Position numbers and translations under genes: made by a program
Assembly (NCBI RefSeq): GCF_019711195.1
Contig: NZ_CP081299.1
Span: 3,162,001-3,226,000 of the forward strand
DNA from: Dyadobacter sp. NIV53
GTDB taxonomy: Bacteria > Bacteroidota > Bacteroidia > Cytophagales > Spirosomataceae
Direction: 5' to 3'
DNA: 64,000 nt
Notes under the pieces: generated by a model
The model's database searches: none
What the model was told of the DNA's origin: nothing
What the model saw: the letters and a program-made list of their open reading frames with translations, nothing else
Part shown: positions 17,254 through 26,050 of the stretch, one piece after another
Numbering within the stretch: the stretch's first letter is position 1
Layout of the letters: every line of letters begins with the position of its first letter

Positions 17254-20022
17254 CTAGAATCTAAAATTGTAAGTAATGGTTGGTATCGGCTGGCCAAATA
17301 TGGAAAGCTGATATCCGTTAACCTGCCCGGCAATAGTCTGGAAATAAACCGACGAAGCATTTTTTCGTCCCAGAACGTTATACACGGCCAAAGTCCAGGA
17401 ACTATGCGCCAGTTTTTTTACCCGGTGATTTCCTTCAATATTCATCGCAACGTCCGCGCGGTAATAATCCGGAATCCGGAACTGATTTCTATCTGCATAA
17501 TAGACTCTGTATCCCCCATCAATATAATATTTACCGATTGGAGGCGTGTAAGGCCGGCCTGTACTATATGTGAAATTCGCAGAGATACTAAAACGATGAG
17601 AAAGCCGGTAGTTGGTGATCATCGTAAAATCGTGCGGCTTATCATAATTGCTTGGATAGAAATTGCCATGGTTCGGTGCATCAGGCGATTCCCTGTCTAT
17701 GGCCCTGAGTAGTGTTCTCGAATAGGTATAACTTATCCAGCCATTCAGTTTTCCGGTTGCTTTCTTTACCAGAAACTCAACTCCGTAAGCTTTTGCTTTG
17801 GTATTAAGCACGGCTGCTTCAATATTATGGTTCATGATAAGCGAATCACCACCTTTATAATCCAGGAAGTTTTTAATGTTTTTGTAGTAACCTTCCAGTG
17901 AAACTTCAATTTTGTTGCCTCTGAAATTCCTGTATAATCCTACCGAAAGCTGGTCGCCAATCTGTGGCTTAACGTATTTATCACTTAGTTTCCAGATATC
18001 CGTTGGAGAAACGGTCATGGTGTTGGTCAGCAAATGGATATATTGTCTTAATGTATTGTAGCTGACTTTAAGTGAAAGATTATCAAAAACGCTGTAACGA
18101 ACCGAAGCACGATATTCGGGGCCGCCATAGTTCTGGATCTTTTTACCGGAACCATATACTTTGGTACTATCCTGATAAATGTAATCAATCGGAAAACCAG
18201 GAACGTAGGTATTTACTGTTTTAGGGCCTAAATATTGAAAAAAGGAATAGCGGATACCGGCAGTAATAGAAAGCCTTGGATTTACTTCAAATTTATCTTC
18301 TATAAAAACAGCACTTTCTGTGGCTTGTTCGGCTTCCAGCCTGTCTGATATAATCAGGGATTGTGTTCCCCGTGGTGTAAACGTTCCGGGATTTAGTTTA
18401 TAATAAATGGAGCTCAGCCCGAAATTAAGCGTATGGCGCGGATCAAGTTCGTAGCTTAAATCCGCTTTAAAATTGGACTGGTTAATATTGAATTTCAGGT
18501 CAAACGAATTAAGAGGCAACCCTGACGCGCCCATTGCATACTGGTACCTGCTGTGGGAAGCCGTGAAAACACCATATAATTTTTCATTGAAGGTATGTTT
18601 CCATTTCAGGGCAGCCAGTTTGTTCTGATAGCTATAAAGTGTATCGCCGTATAACCGGAAACGGTCATCGCTCACATAACCTGTTAAAAGCAGGCTGTTC
18701 TTTTCATTAATTTCATGACTTACATTCAGGTTCAGATCATAAAAAGACGCAGAACTTTGGTTGTATGCAGGATTGTCCAAGGCTTTGATCACCCAGTTGG
18801 AATAGGTTGATCGTCCGCCCAAAAGAAAAGAAGTTTTATCCTTAATAATTGGCCCTTCAACGGTCAGCCGGCCTGTAACCAACCCGATTCCACCTGAAGC
18901 AACATATTTTTTCTTATTGCCATCACGGCTGTTGATGTCCAGCACAGACGATAACCTACCTCCGAATTTTGCAGGAATTGTACTTTTATAAATTTCGACA
19001 TCCCGCAGTACGTCCGGATTGAATGCCGAGAAAAACCCGAAAAGATGGGAAGGATTGTAAATAACCGCATCATTGAACTGGATCAGGTTCTGGTCTGTCG
19101 AACCTCCGCGTACATTGAGCCCGGTGCTATTTTCTCCTACAGATTTTATTCCGGGCAAGGTCATAATCGTACGAAGCAAATCAGTTTCACCAAAAACGGT
19201 CGGAACCTGTTTAAGATCCTTGATGGTAAGTTTGACGGTTCCCATTTGAGTTCCGACCACATTTTTATCCATTCCTGCTTTTACAAAAACTTCCTTTAGG
19301 GCGATAACACTTTCACGCATTTCCACGTCCAGTTTTCCGTCCGAGTAAAGAACGATCTGACGTTGTGTTTCACGCATTCCGGTACTTTTGACTTTGATCA
19401 GATGTTTTCCTCTTGGGATTGTAAGTGCATATAATCCAAGAGCATCGGTAGTTACACCAATAGAAGGAGATTCTATAAAAATGGCAGCTCCAATAACAGG
19501 TTCGCCGGTTATTGCATTGCGGATGTAGCCGGTAAGTGTAGAGTTTCCGGGAGATATACGTGTTTTTTTTATTCCAATTTCATGCAGTTTGCTCTCCGCA
19601 GAAGACAACAGCTTTTCCTTAGCATCATTTTCAGGGCCTTCATAAGAAACCGGACCATCACCTGGGCTATCAGGATTAAATAATCCCGGCTGAAGCTGTG
19701 TAATGATCTTTTGCCCTGCTGTTATATAAATCCTGTTCTGTTTATCGATCGCATACTCAAATTCTGAGCCTTTGAATACCTGATCCAGCACTTCACGAAT
19801 AGACTGGTTGCTTACATTCAGGTCAAGGGCCAGGCTGTCGAACCTGGTAGCATCGTAATAAAAATAATAATTGGTCTGAGATTCTATCTGTTTTACAAAA
19901 TCATAAAAACGTGCTGAATCCAGCCGCATGGTGATCTTTTTTTCCGGTTCATTTTGTGCATAAGAATTTTGAAAACCCAATATTGAACAAAACAGAATAA
20001 TAAAGAGTAAAGTTATCTTCAT
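17254..20022 (-). CDS. TonB-dependent receptor with STN and carboxypeptidase-regulatory-like domains
   Basis: This 922-residue outer-membrane receptor has a signal peptide (to about residue 22), then an STN (secretin/TonB short N-terminal) domain around 30-105 that usually signals to an anti-sigma factor. A carboxypeptidase-regulatory-like beta domain follows (TLTGYIRNAITGEPVIGAAI, about 162 on). The plug contains GLNVRGGSTDQNLIQFNDAV and a 22-strand barrel runs to a terminal phenylalanine. No anti-sigma or ECF gene is adjacent, which is unusual for an STN receptor. It overlaps the upstream gene by 4 bp and precedes two DUF4249 lipoproteins, so these work together at the outer membrane. The nutrient is unknown. 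Confidence 0.92.
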   Translation of the reverse strand: MKITLLFIILFCSILGFQNSYAQNEPEKKITMRLDSARFYDFVKQIESQTNYYFYYDATRFDSLALDLNVSNQSIREVLDQVFKGSEFEYAIDKQNRIYITAGQKIITQLQPGLFNPDSPGDGPVSYEGPENDAKEKLLSSAESKLHEIGIKKTRISPGNSTLTGYIRNAITGEPVIGAAIFIESPSIGVTTDALGLYALTIPRGKHLIKVKSTGMRETQRQIVLYSDGKLDVEMRESVIALKEVFVKAGMDKNVVGTQMGTVKLTIKDLKQVPTVFGETDLLRTIMTLPGIKSVGENSTGLNVRGGSTDQNLIQFNDAVIYNPSHLFGFFSAFNPDVLRDVEIYKSTIPAKFGGRLSSVLDINSRDGNKKKYVASGGIGLVTGRLTVEGPIIKDKTSFLLGGRSTYSNWVIKALDNPAYNQSSASFYDLNLNVSHEINEKNSLLLTGYVSDDRFRLYGDTLYSYQNKLAALKWKHTFNEKLYGVFTASHSRYQYAMGASGLPLNSFDLKFNINQSNFKADLSYELDPRHTLNFGLSSIYYKLNPGTFTPRGTQSLIISDRLEAEQATESAVFIEDKFEVNPRLSITAGIRYSFFQYLGPKTVNTYVPGFPIDYIYQDSTKVYGSGKKIQNYGGPEYRASVRYSVFDNLSLKVSYNTLRQYIHLLTNTMTVSPTDIWKLSDKYVKPQIGDQLSVGLYRNFRGNKIEVSLEGYYKNIKNFLDYKGGDSLIMNHNIEAAVLNTKAKAYGVEFLVKKATGKLNGWISYTYSRTLLRAIDRESPDAPNHGNFYPSNYDKPHDFTMITNYRLSHRFSISANFTYSTGRPYTPPIGKYYIDGGYRVYYADRNQFRIPDYYRADVAMNIEGNHRVKKLAHSSWTLAVYNVLGRKNASSVYFQTIAGQVNGYQLSIFGQPIPTITYNFRF

Positions 20023-20780
20023 GGCTTGGTTAGGTCATCGTATGTTGCTACAATTTTGGCAATGGCAGTTTCACGGTTTTGCCTGAATCTGATCCTTTCA
20101 TCCCTAAGCGCTTTTCTCAGCTCTCTTTTTCGTTCCGGGAATAATTTCAGGACAGATTTTTTGGTCCGGACAGAATGATACGAGCCGTTTGTGCGGATAT
20201 AATAGAAATCCTTTTCCGGAAAAAATGCAATTATTTTTTTATCTACGATTTTTTCCTGCCGCTGTTTGCTCCTGCGTACCAGTGTTCTTGATTTGCCTTC
20301 ATACAAAATATCGTAAAAGCCTGTACGCATTTGCGGATTGATATCTTTTCCCGCTTCAAACCTTCTGAATGTATGATTGTCTTTTAAAAAGTAATTTACT
20401 TTTTCAGATTGCAGCATTTGATGATCACCATAAAAATGTTTGATAATCAGTTCATCTTTTACAATATCATAGATCATCGGGATGCTGTCAAAACGTTGTC
20501 CATCGTAAAATACGACTCCTTTTTGCCATTTCCTGTCACCAAAAAACTGATGTTCTTCCATTCTTGCATCATATAAATAATACAGGCGGCCGTTGTAAAT
20601 ATTCTGGGACTGGGCAGTAGCTTCCTTGTATAAGGAAATCGGAAATTTTGTTTCAGGCAGGACTTGCAGTTTGTTTATTTCTAATAAGTTCTCATCCCTT
20701 ACAACGAAACCGGAATCAGTTTGTGAAAAAGACAAACAGGATTGAACTACCAGAAAAAATAAAATGGTACAAAAACGCAT
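20019..20780 (-). CDS. Secreted protein of unknown function, first gene of the TonB/DUF4249 operon
   Basis: This 253-residue protein is not assigned to a family. It has a cleavable signal peptide (MRFCTILFFLVVQSCLSFSQ, cut after about residue 20; it also contains a cysteine that is not a clean lipobox). A beta-rich middle and a strongly basic, arginine- and lysine-rich C-terminal helix follow (ERKRELRKALRDERIRFRQN, about 215-234). Its stop overlaps the start of the TonB receptor gene by 4 bp, giving likely translational coupling. A periplasmic or surface accessory role in the same uptake system is inference. Confidence 0.7.
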   Translation of the reverse strand: MRFCTILFFLVVQSCLSFSQTDSGFVVRDENLLEINKLQVLPETKFPISLYKEATAQSQNIYNGRLYYLYDARMEEHQFFGDRKWQKGVVFYDGQRFDSIPMIYDIVKDELIIKHFYGDHQMLQSEKVNYFLKDNHTFRRFEAGKDINPQMRTGFYDILYEGKSRTLVRRSKQRQEKIVDKKIIAFFPEKDFYYIRTNGSYHSVRTKKSVLKLFPERKRELRKALRDERIRFRQNRETAIAKIVATYDDLTKP

Positions 20781-21041
20781 ATATACACTGTATTTTATTT
20801 CTATACGAAATTATAATTGTTGTTTGTTGCAAAGAACAGGTAATAAATATACAAACAAGTACACGTAAGTTACTTAACATTTTTCGGAAATATTAAGGCG
20901 TCTGGGGATTATACAATTCCTTAAACAGTGCGGCAAAGCAAAAAAATATTTATATAACTACCCTTTCTTATTGAATGATTCTAACTTTGAAGCTTAATTC
21001 ATCCACACATCTACTCAAATTTTATTCATTAATATTTTTCT

Positions 21042-22103
21042 ATGAAAATTCTTATTACAGGAGGAGCAGGTTTTGTTGGTTCTGCTTTGGCTATATCACT
21101 AAAATTAAACTATCCGCATTACCAAATATTCGCATTAGATAACCTGAAACGCCGCGGTTCAGAACTAAATTTGAGCAGACTCAAACAACATGGAGTAGAG
21201 TTCGTTCATGGTGATATCCGTAGCAAAGAAGATTTTGACAATATACCGGCAGTAGATACGGTAATAGAGGCATCTGCCGAACCTTCTGTTCTGGCAGGAT
21301 TGGACGGAACACCTGATTATCTGATTAATACAAATTTATTCGGCACTGTAAACTGTCTCAATTTTGCATTAAAACATAAGGCAGCTTTTATCTTCCTTTC
21401 TACAAGCCGCGTTTATCCAATCAAAACCATTGAAACCTTAAATTTCGTGGAAGAGGAAACCCGGTTTTCTTTATCGGATGAACAGTCGGTACCAGGTGTT
21501 TCTTCAAAAGGAATTGCTGAAGATTTTCCTTTAACCGGTGCAAGATCATTGTATGGAACCACTAAGCTTGCTTCAGAACTGATCATTCAGGAATACAATG
21601 AATTTTATAATCTGCGTACCGTTATCAATCGCTGCGGCGTAATTACAGGCCCATGGCAAATGGGCAAAGTGGATCAGGGTGTGATGGTATTGTGGATTGC
21701 AAAGCATTATTTTGAACAGCAACTGGGTTATTTCGGCTACGGAGGTACTGGCAAACAAATGCGCGATATGCTGCACGTTGCGGATCTGTACAGACTGATT
21801 GACTGGCAATTACATAATCTGGATAAAGTTAACGGGGAAATAATAAATGCAGGCGGCGGTTTACAAAGCAGTGCTTCGTTACAGGAACTGACCAAAATAT
21901 GCCAGGAAGTTACAGGCAAAACGATTCCAATTAAGGTAGTCCCTGAAACCCGTACAGCAGATATCCGTTTGTACCTGACCGACAATACAAAAGTTACGGC
22001 AATGACAGGATGGGAACCAAAAATCGGCATTCGCCAGATTGTAGAGGAAATTACGGCCTGGCTTGCAGAAAATGAAAAAGATCTGGCTCCGATTTTGATG
22101 TAG
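21042..22103 (+). CDS. NAD-dependent nucleotide-sugar epimerase/dehydratase, CDP-paratose-2-epimerase-like
   Basis: This 353-residue extended short-chain dehydrogenase has the NAD-binding loop GGAGFVGSAL (7-16) and the catalytic Tyr/Lys in SLYGTTKLASE (about 169-173). Conserved substrate-loop text is GQMGKV-like GPWQMGKVDQGVM and GGTGKQMRDMLHVADL. These resemble CDP-paratose (tyvelose) 2-epimerases and related sugar epimerases. No O-antigen cluster is nearby, so the substrate is uncertain. An aldolase gene of the HMG-CoA lyase type follows on the same strand after a nested palindrome. Superfamily is certain; the specific reaction is not. Confidence 0.85.
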   Translation: MKILITGGAGFVGSALAISLKLNYPHYQIFALDNLKRRGSELNLSRLKQHGVEFVHGDIRSKEDFDNIPAVDTVIEASAEPSVLAGLDGTPDYLINTNLFGTVNCLNFALKHKAAFIFLSTSRVYPIKTIETLNFVEEETRFSLSDEQSVPGVSSKGIAEDFPLTGARSLYGTTKLASELIIQEYNEFYNLRTVINRCGVITGPWQMGKVDQGVMVLWIAKHYFEQQLGYFGYGGTGKQMRDMLHVADLYRLIDWQLHNLDKVNGEIINAGGGLQSSASLQELTKICQEVTGKTIPIKVVPETRTADIRLYLTDNTKVTAMTGWEPKIGIRQIVEEITAWLAENEKDLAPILM

Positions 22104-22116
22104 CCGATTGCCTGCT

Positions 22117-22225
22117 CCGATTTGCAATCGGGGCGGTAATGGTTTCGCGTTTGTAACGCGTTAAATAATAAATGTGTTAAGCGCGTTACAAACGCGAAAC
22201 CATGGAAACCCCGATTGCAAATCGG
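22117..22225. repeat. Nested palindrome, 22-bp inner and 17-bp outer perfect stems
   Basis: Outer arms at 22117-22133 and 22209-22225 are perfectly complementary (17 bp, core CCGATTTGCAATCGG). Inner arms at 22139-22160 and 22182-22203 are perfect over 22 bp. The outer arms are themselves near-palindromes, so cruciform or multi-branched folding is possible. The block lies between two codirectional genes and ends about 10 bp before the aldolase ATG at 22236, where it could block or couple translation. Confidence 0.9.
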
Positions 22226-22235
22226 GGCTAGCCAC

Positions 22236-23084
22236 ATGAAAATCATCGAATGTCCGAGAGATGCATGGCAAGGCCATCAACCTTTCATACCGACGGAACA
22301 AAAAATCAATTACCTGAACAAATTGCTTCGGGTAGGTTTTGACACGATTGATTTTGGAAGTTTTGTTTCGGCCAAAACAATGCCGCAGGTAAGCGATACT
22401 GCGGCGATTATTGAAAAACTCGATCTCAGCCATTCTTCCACAAAATTAATGGCTATTGTTGCTAATGAACGTGGTGCAGCAGATGCATGCCAATTTGATC
22501 AGATCACTTACCTGGGATACCCGTTTTCTATTTCTGAGACTTTTCAGCTGCGCAATACGAATGCAACGATAGCAGAATCAATTTTGCTTGTACAAAGAAT
22601 AGCTTCACTTTGCAGACAGTCAAAGAAGGAACTGGTAATTTATATTTCCATGGGCTTTGGAAATCCATATGGTGATAACTGGAACCCGGAAATTGTATTG
22701 GAATGGATAAAAACACTGAGTCAGTTTGGAATCAAAATTTTTTCACTGGCTGATACTGTTGGTGTTGCCAAAGTAGAAGACATAGAATCTTTGTTTTCAG
22801 AAATTATCCCAAAATGGCCGGGCCTGGAATTTGGAGCACATTTCCATACAATTCCGGATAACTGGAAAGAAAAGACAGAGGCTGCATACCTGGCTGGCTG
22901 CCGTAGATTTGATGGCGCTTTATTTGGATATGGTGGCTGTCCAATGGCTCAAAACGACCTGGTCGGAAATATGCCAACAGAAAAACTGATTGATTTTAGC
23001 AATGAAAAGAAGGAGTTGTCAAATCTGAACTTAAAAGAATTACAGGAAGCAAAGGCTATGTTTCTTCAATTGATCGGTAATTAA
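22236..23084 (+). CDS. Hydroxymethylglutaryl-CoA lyase-like aldolase
   Basis: This protein of about 282 residues is a DRE-TIM TIM-barrel enzyme. The N-terminus IIECPRDAWQGHQPF stands where HMG-CoA lyases have their catalytic RD motif. Other marks are FGSFVSAKTMPQVSDT, LADTVGVAK and the glycine-rich C-terminal loop GYGGCPMAQNDLVGNMPTEK containing the conserved active-site Cys. The family cleaves HMG-CoA to acetoacetate and acetyl-CoA in leucine or mevalonate breakdown. The ATG at 22236 is chosen; the upstream in-frame TTG is inside the palindrome. It ends 3 bp before a convergent gene. Substrate could differ from HMG-CoA. Confidence 0.88.
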   Translation: MKIIECPRDAWQGHQPFIPTEQKINYLNKLLRVGFDTIDFGSFVSAKTMPQVSDTAAIIEKLDLSHSSTKLMAIVANERGAADACQFDQITYLGYPFSISETFQLRNTNATIAESILLVQRIASLCRQSKKELVIYISMGFGNPYGDNWNPEIVLEWIKTLSQFGIKIFSLADTVGVAKVEDIESLFSEIIPKWPGLEFGAHFHTIPDNWKEKTEAAYLAGCRRFDGALFGYGGCPMAQNDLVGNMPTEKLIDFSNEKKELSNLNLKELQEAKAMFLQLIGN

Positions 23085-23087
23085 GCA

Positions 23088-23966
23088 TCAGTCAACCTCC
23101 TTTATATTGCGTTTCCAAAGACCGTATCCCAATGAAAAATGATGCGACCATGCTAGCTGAGCATGCGAATGAACTGCATAATCAAAATAAAACTTCCCTC
23201 CTTTGAAACCAGCCCCGAAATGATTGGTAAGCGGCCGTGAAGCTAAACCCGTTCTCAAATACAATTGTTTCCAAATCTGATATTCCAAACCTGCTTTTAC
23301 TGAAACCGGCAGATCTGTATTCTTATTAATTTCTGTACTTAAAGAAATTGTTTTTTGAGGCTTGTAATTAAATCCGGCACGTAAAGTGGTAGGAACTTTG
23401 TTACCATAATCTCCGGAGAAAGAAGATTGCGTAATATTAAAGGCATGAGCCCCAAATGAAAAATCAGATGAAAGCTGAACAATACCACCGAATTCAACAA
23501 CCACCGCTTTTCTATTGAGTACTAATGTCGGAGCATTTACTACATTTTGAAGATAATTGACTTTAATACCCAGGCTTACTCTTCCAAGCCGGTGTCCTGC
23601 CCCAATTCCCAAAGAAAGCTGATTGTATAAATTATCACCAAAACGCTGAACAGAAAATCCAGTGCTCAGATCATCATTAATCGGCAATATGCCTGCAAAA
23701 CCCAACGTATTGAGACCATCAAAACCATAATGTGAATCATAACTTGAAAAAAGCATAGCTTCCTTCAATCCACCAAGACCGGCAATATTATTCATGCCGG
23801 ATGAATAATCGGAGCGCGCTACTGTCGCGTTTCCTATTCCCCAGGATGTGGCACCAAGAGGAAATGGAAAACCCTGCGCAAGACTTTTTGAAGGGCTCAG
23901 GCAAAAAACCAGGAAAATAAGAATGAAGTTTTTCTGTCGAGATAAATATCCAGATTGCTCTTTCAT
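23088..23966 (-). CDS. PorV/PorQ-like outer membrane beta-barrel protein
   Basis: This 292-residue protein has a signal peptide (about 1-31, ending SLAQ) followed by repeating amphipathic beta-strands. The start GATSWGIGNATVARSDYSSG resembles the PorV/PorQ and FadL-like barrels of Bacteroidota, some of which belong to the type IX secretion system. No other type IX gene is nearby, so a secretion role is only a possibility. The strand pattern continues to the C-terminus. The gene is monocistronic and its end almost touches the convergent aldolase gene. Confidence 0.7.
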   Translation of the reverse strand: MKEQSGYLSRQKNFILIFLVFCLSPSKSLAQGFPFPLGATSWGIGNATVARSDYSSGMNNIAGLGGLKEAMLFSSYDSHYGFDGLNTLGFAGILPINDDLSTGFSVQRFGDNLYNQLSLGIGAGHRLGRVSLGIKVNYLQNVVNAPTLVLNRKAVVVEFGGIVQLSSDFSFGAHAFNITQSSFSGDYGNKVPTTLRAGFNYKPQKTISLSTEINKNTDLPVSVKAGLEYQIWKQLYLRTGLASRPLTNHFGAGFKGGKFYFDYAVHSHAQLAWSHHFSLGYGLWKRNIKEVD

Positions 23967-24077
23967 ATTCTCTGCGGCAGTTAAATGCTTCCGGTTATGT
24001 ACCGGAAGACTTTATATCATACAAATTACTTCATCCTAAAAGCCGTTATTTATAAAAGCTCCTAAAATAAATAGTCC

Positions 24078-25214
24078 TTAGTTAAATTTTCTCTTTACAA
24101 TATTCAGAAGTTCCAGAACTGCTTCCCCATTTACATCCCATGCATATTTAGACGCATATCTGTGCCAGATCAGATTTTTGGCTTCTTCAAAACTTTTTAC
24201 TGAATCCAATTCATAAATAGCTTTGTCAAAATGTTCACTATTCTTGCTAAATAGCTGATTAACAAACATAAAACGCTGACCTAAGGGAATAGAAGAGGCA
24301 ATACTTTCTACTTTCATAGGTATTGTCCCGTACGATTTGTCCTCTGAAGGCCTGGGAATATCTACTTTATACCGGCTGTTAACAGATTCTCTTTCCTGGG
24401 CATTGGTTTTGGCAATAATCTCTGATAAAACAGCCACGCCCGATTCAGCACGCTGAGGTGCAGATGGAACGGGGGACGAAATTGTTACCGGCTTGGTAAC
24501 TTCCTGTTCTATAAATGCAGAATCAAAGAATGATTTTGATTCATGCCTGGATGCTGAATGTGCATGAGCGCTTTTTGTATCTTCCTTGGGTACGAGCTCA
24601 TCCAGGTTCAGCGGGAATATTTCTCCGAACTGAATAAGATACGGCTCTTTATCATCAAGCAAACCAGCATTGTTCTTGATTTCATATATCCAGCTTGTAG
24701 CCTGAGTCTGATAAACTGAATCAGAGCCACTATCTACCAGTTTTTGGAGCAGCGCATCTCCCATTGCATGGTGAATGTGTGTATATTTAACCAGCTGCTC
24801 GGCCTTTTCAATGGTGAAATCAGTTTCAGAAGCTGCCCTTATTTTCTCCTCAAAATAAATTTCCGGAGTAAATAATAATTTCAATGCATCTTTAACCGAA
24901 TCAAGCAATAATGGTTCAAGATCACTGCGTTTTACAGCAATGTGCTGAGAAGCAATATTCATGAATGCTTCCAGGGCTTCCTTTACTTCTTCATTTTCAA
25001 AATCAAAATATATACTTCTGAATGACTCGGCGTTGGTTTTCCACTGTTCGAATAAACGATTAAGTATCCCTAAATTAACCTGACGTACTGGGGTGATTTT
25101 CAGCAGTTCAGCACCTGTAACTATATCTTGCGAACGGTAAACTTCATTTAAAATGGTAGTTGAAAACCGTGCAGCGTATTGATTGAGAGCTATTGAATTC
25201 AAATTATTCGGCAT
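24078..25214 (-). CDS. Conserved cytoplasmic protein of unknown function
   Basis: This 378-residue soluble protein has no signal peptide. The N-terminal ~190 residues are helical. A low-complexity, Ser- and Pro-rich linker (about 210-300, with Q-E and SSPVPSAP) leads to a C-terminal helical module with PLGQRFMFVNQLFSKNSEHF and SVKSFEEAKNLIWHRYASKY. That C-terminal motif looks like one seen in many Bacteroidota hypothetical proteins, from my memory of the family. It is divergent from thymidine kinase. No function can be given. Confidence 0.7.
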   Translation of the reverse strand: MPNNLNSIALNQYAARFSTTILNEVYRSQDIVTGAELLKITPVRQVNLGILNRLFEQWKTNAESFRSIYFDFENEEVKEALEAFMNIASQHIAVKRSDLEPLLLDSVKDALKLLFTPEIYFEEKIRAASETDFTIEKAEQLVKYTHIHHAMGDALLQKLVDSGSDSVYQTQATSWIYEIKNNAGLLDDKEPYLIQFGEIFPLNLDELVPKEDTKSAHAHSASRHESKSFFDSAFIEQEVTKPVTISSPVPSAPQRAESGVAVLSEIIAKTNAQERESVNSRYKVDIPRPSEDKSYGTIPMKVESIASSIPLGQRFMFVNQLFSKNSEHFDKAIYELDSVKSFEEAKNLIWHRYASKYAWDVNGEAVLELLNIVKRKFN

Positions 25215-25326
25215 GACGAATTTGAGCTTTTTAACGAACGTGTTTGAGAAAATTGTGTTTGCTTTGTAAAGATAAATAAAATTGGCTGTTACCTCAGGCA
25301 GTTATTGATCAATTTATATTGAGCAC

Positions 25327-25926
25327 ATGTTCATCGAACCATTAAACAGGAAGGAATATCAAACCCAACGAACGGGCTGGATCGAAGTGATCTGCGGCTC
25401 AATGTTCTCCGGAAAAACAGAAGAATTGATCCGCAGACTTAACAGGGCCAAAATTGCAAGGCAGCAAACACAAATTTTTAAGCCTGCTCTGGATAAACGA
25501 TATCATCCCGAGAACATTGTTTCTCATAACGACAATTCTATACCGTCCATTCCGGTATCATTTGCTCAGGAGATCATTCAACTTGCAGGAGATAGCGAAG
25601 TAGTCGGACTGGATGAAACCCAGTTTTTCGATGAAAATATTGTGGAAGTTTGTAATATCCTGGCCAATTCCGGCAAACGTGTAATCATTGCCGGTCTGGA
25701 TATGGACTATCTTGGAAAACCTTTTGGCTGTATCCCACAACTGATGTCCATTGCCGAATACGTAACGAAAGTACATGCTATATGCATGGTTTGCGGAGAA
25801 ATTGCTTCATATTCATATCGCCTTTCATCTTCCAATGAAAGGGTTTTATTAGGGCAGACTGACTTATATGAAGCGCGTTGCAGGAGATGTTTTAATCTGG
25901 GAGAAAACGCTAAGTACCGTGAATAG
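25327..25926 (+). CDS. tdk: Thymidine kinase
   Basis: This 199-residue type II thymidine kinase makes dTMP from thymidine and ATP for salvage. Motifs in order are the P-loop GSMFSGKTEE (about 28-37), VGLDETQFFD (Mg/catalytic glutamate, about 97-106), the lid region GLDMDYLGKPFG (about 123) and two zinc-binding Cys pairs, CMVC (about 154) and CRRC (about 186). Length is normal. The gene converges on uvrA, and the gap between them is occupied by a very long inverted repeat. Confidence 0.95.
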   Translation: MFIEPLNRKEYQTQRTGWIEVICGSMFSGKTEELIRRLNRAKIARQQTQIFKPALDKRYHPENIVSHNDNSIPSIPVSFAQEIIQLAGDSEVVGLDETQFFDENIVEVCNILANSGKRVIIAGLDMDYLGKPFGCIPQLMSIAEYVTKVHAICMVCGEIASYSYRLSSSNERVLLGQTDLYEARCRRCFNLGENAKYRE

Positions 25927-26049
25927 ATAGCGCGAACGTCCCCGTTCGTGACCCTTATTTTGAGGCCTCCGGTCGGTTTGATCAGTTCAGGACAAAAAAC
26001 CGGCCGGAGGCCTTAAAATAAAATCACGAACGGGGACGTTCGCGCTATC
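25926..26049. repeat. Long inverted repeat between tdk and uvrA
   Basis: A 26-bp perfect outer stem (25926-25951 with 26024-26049) continues inward as an imperfect ~25-bp stem built on GGCCTCCGG, so nearly the whole 124-bp gap folds back. The outer stem contains CGAACGTCCCCGTTCGTG, which also forms the hairpin at 55414-55445. The uvrA stop codon lies just past it at 26051. It probably acts as a two-way terminator and belongs to a dispersed intergenic repeat family. Confidence 0.9.
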
Positions 26050-26050
26050 C

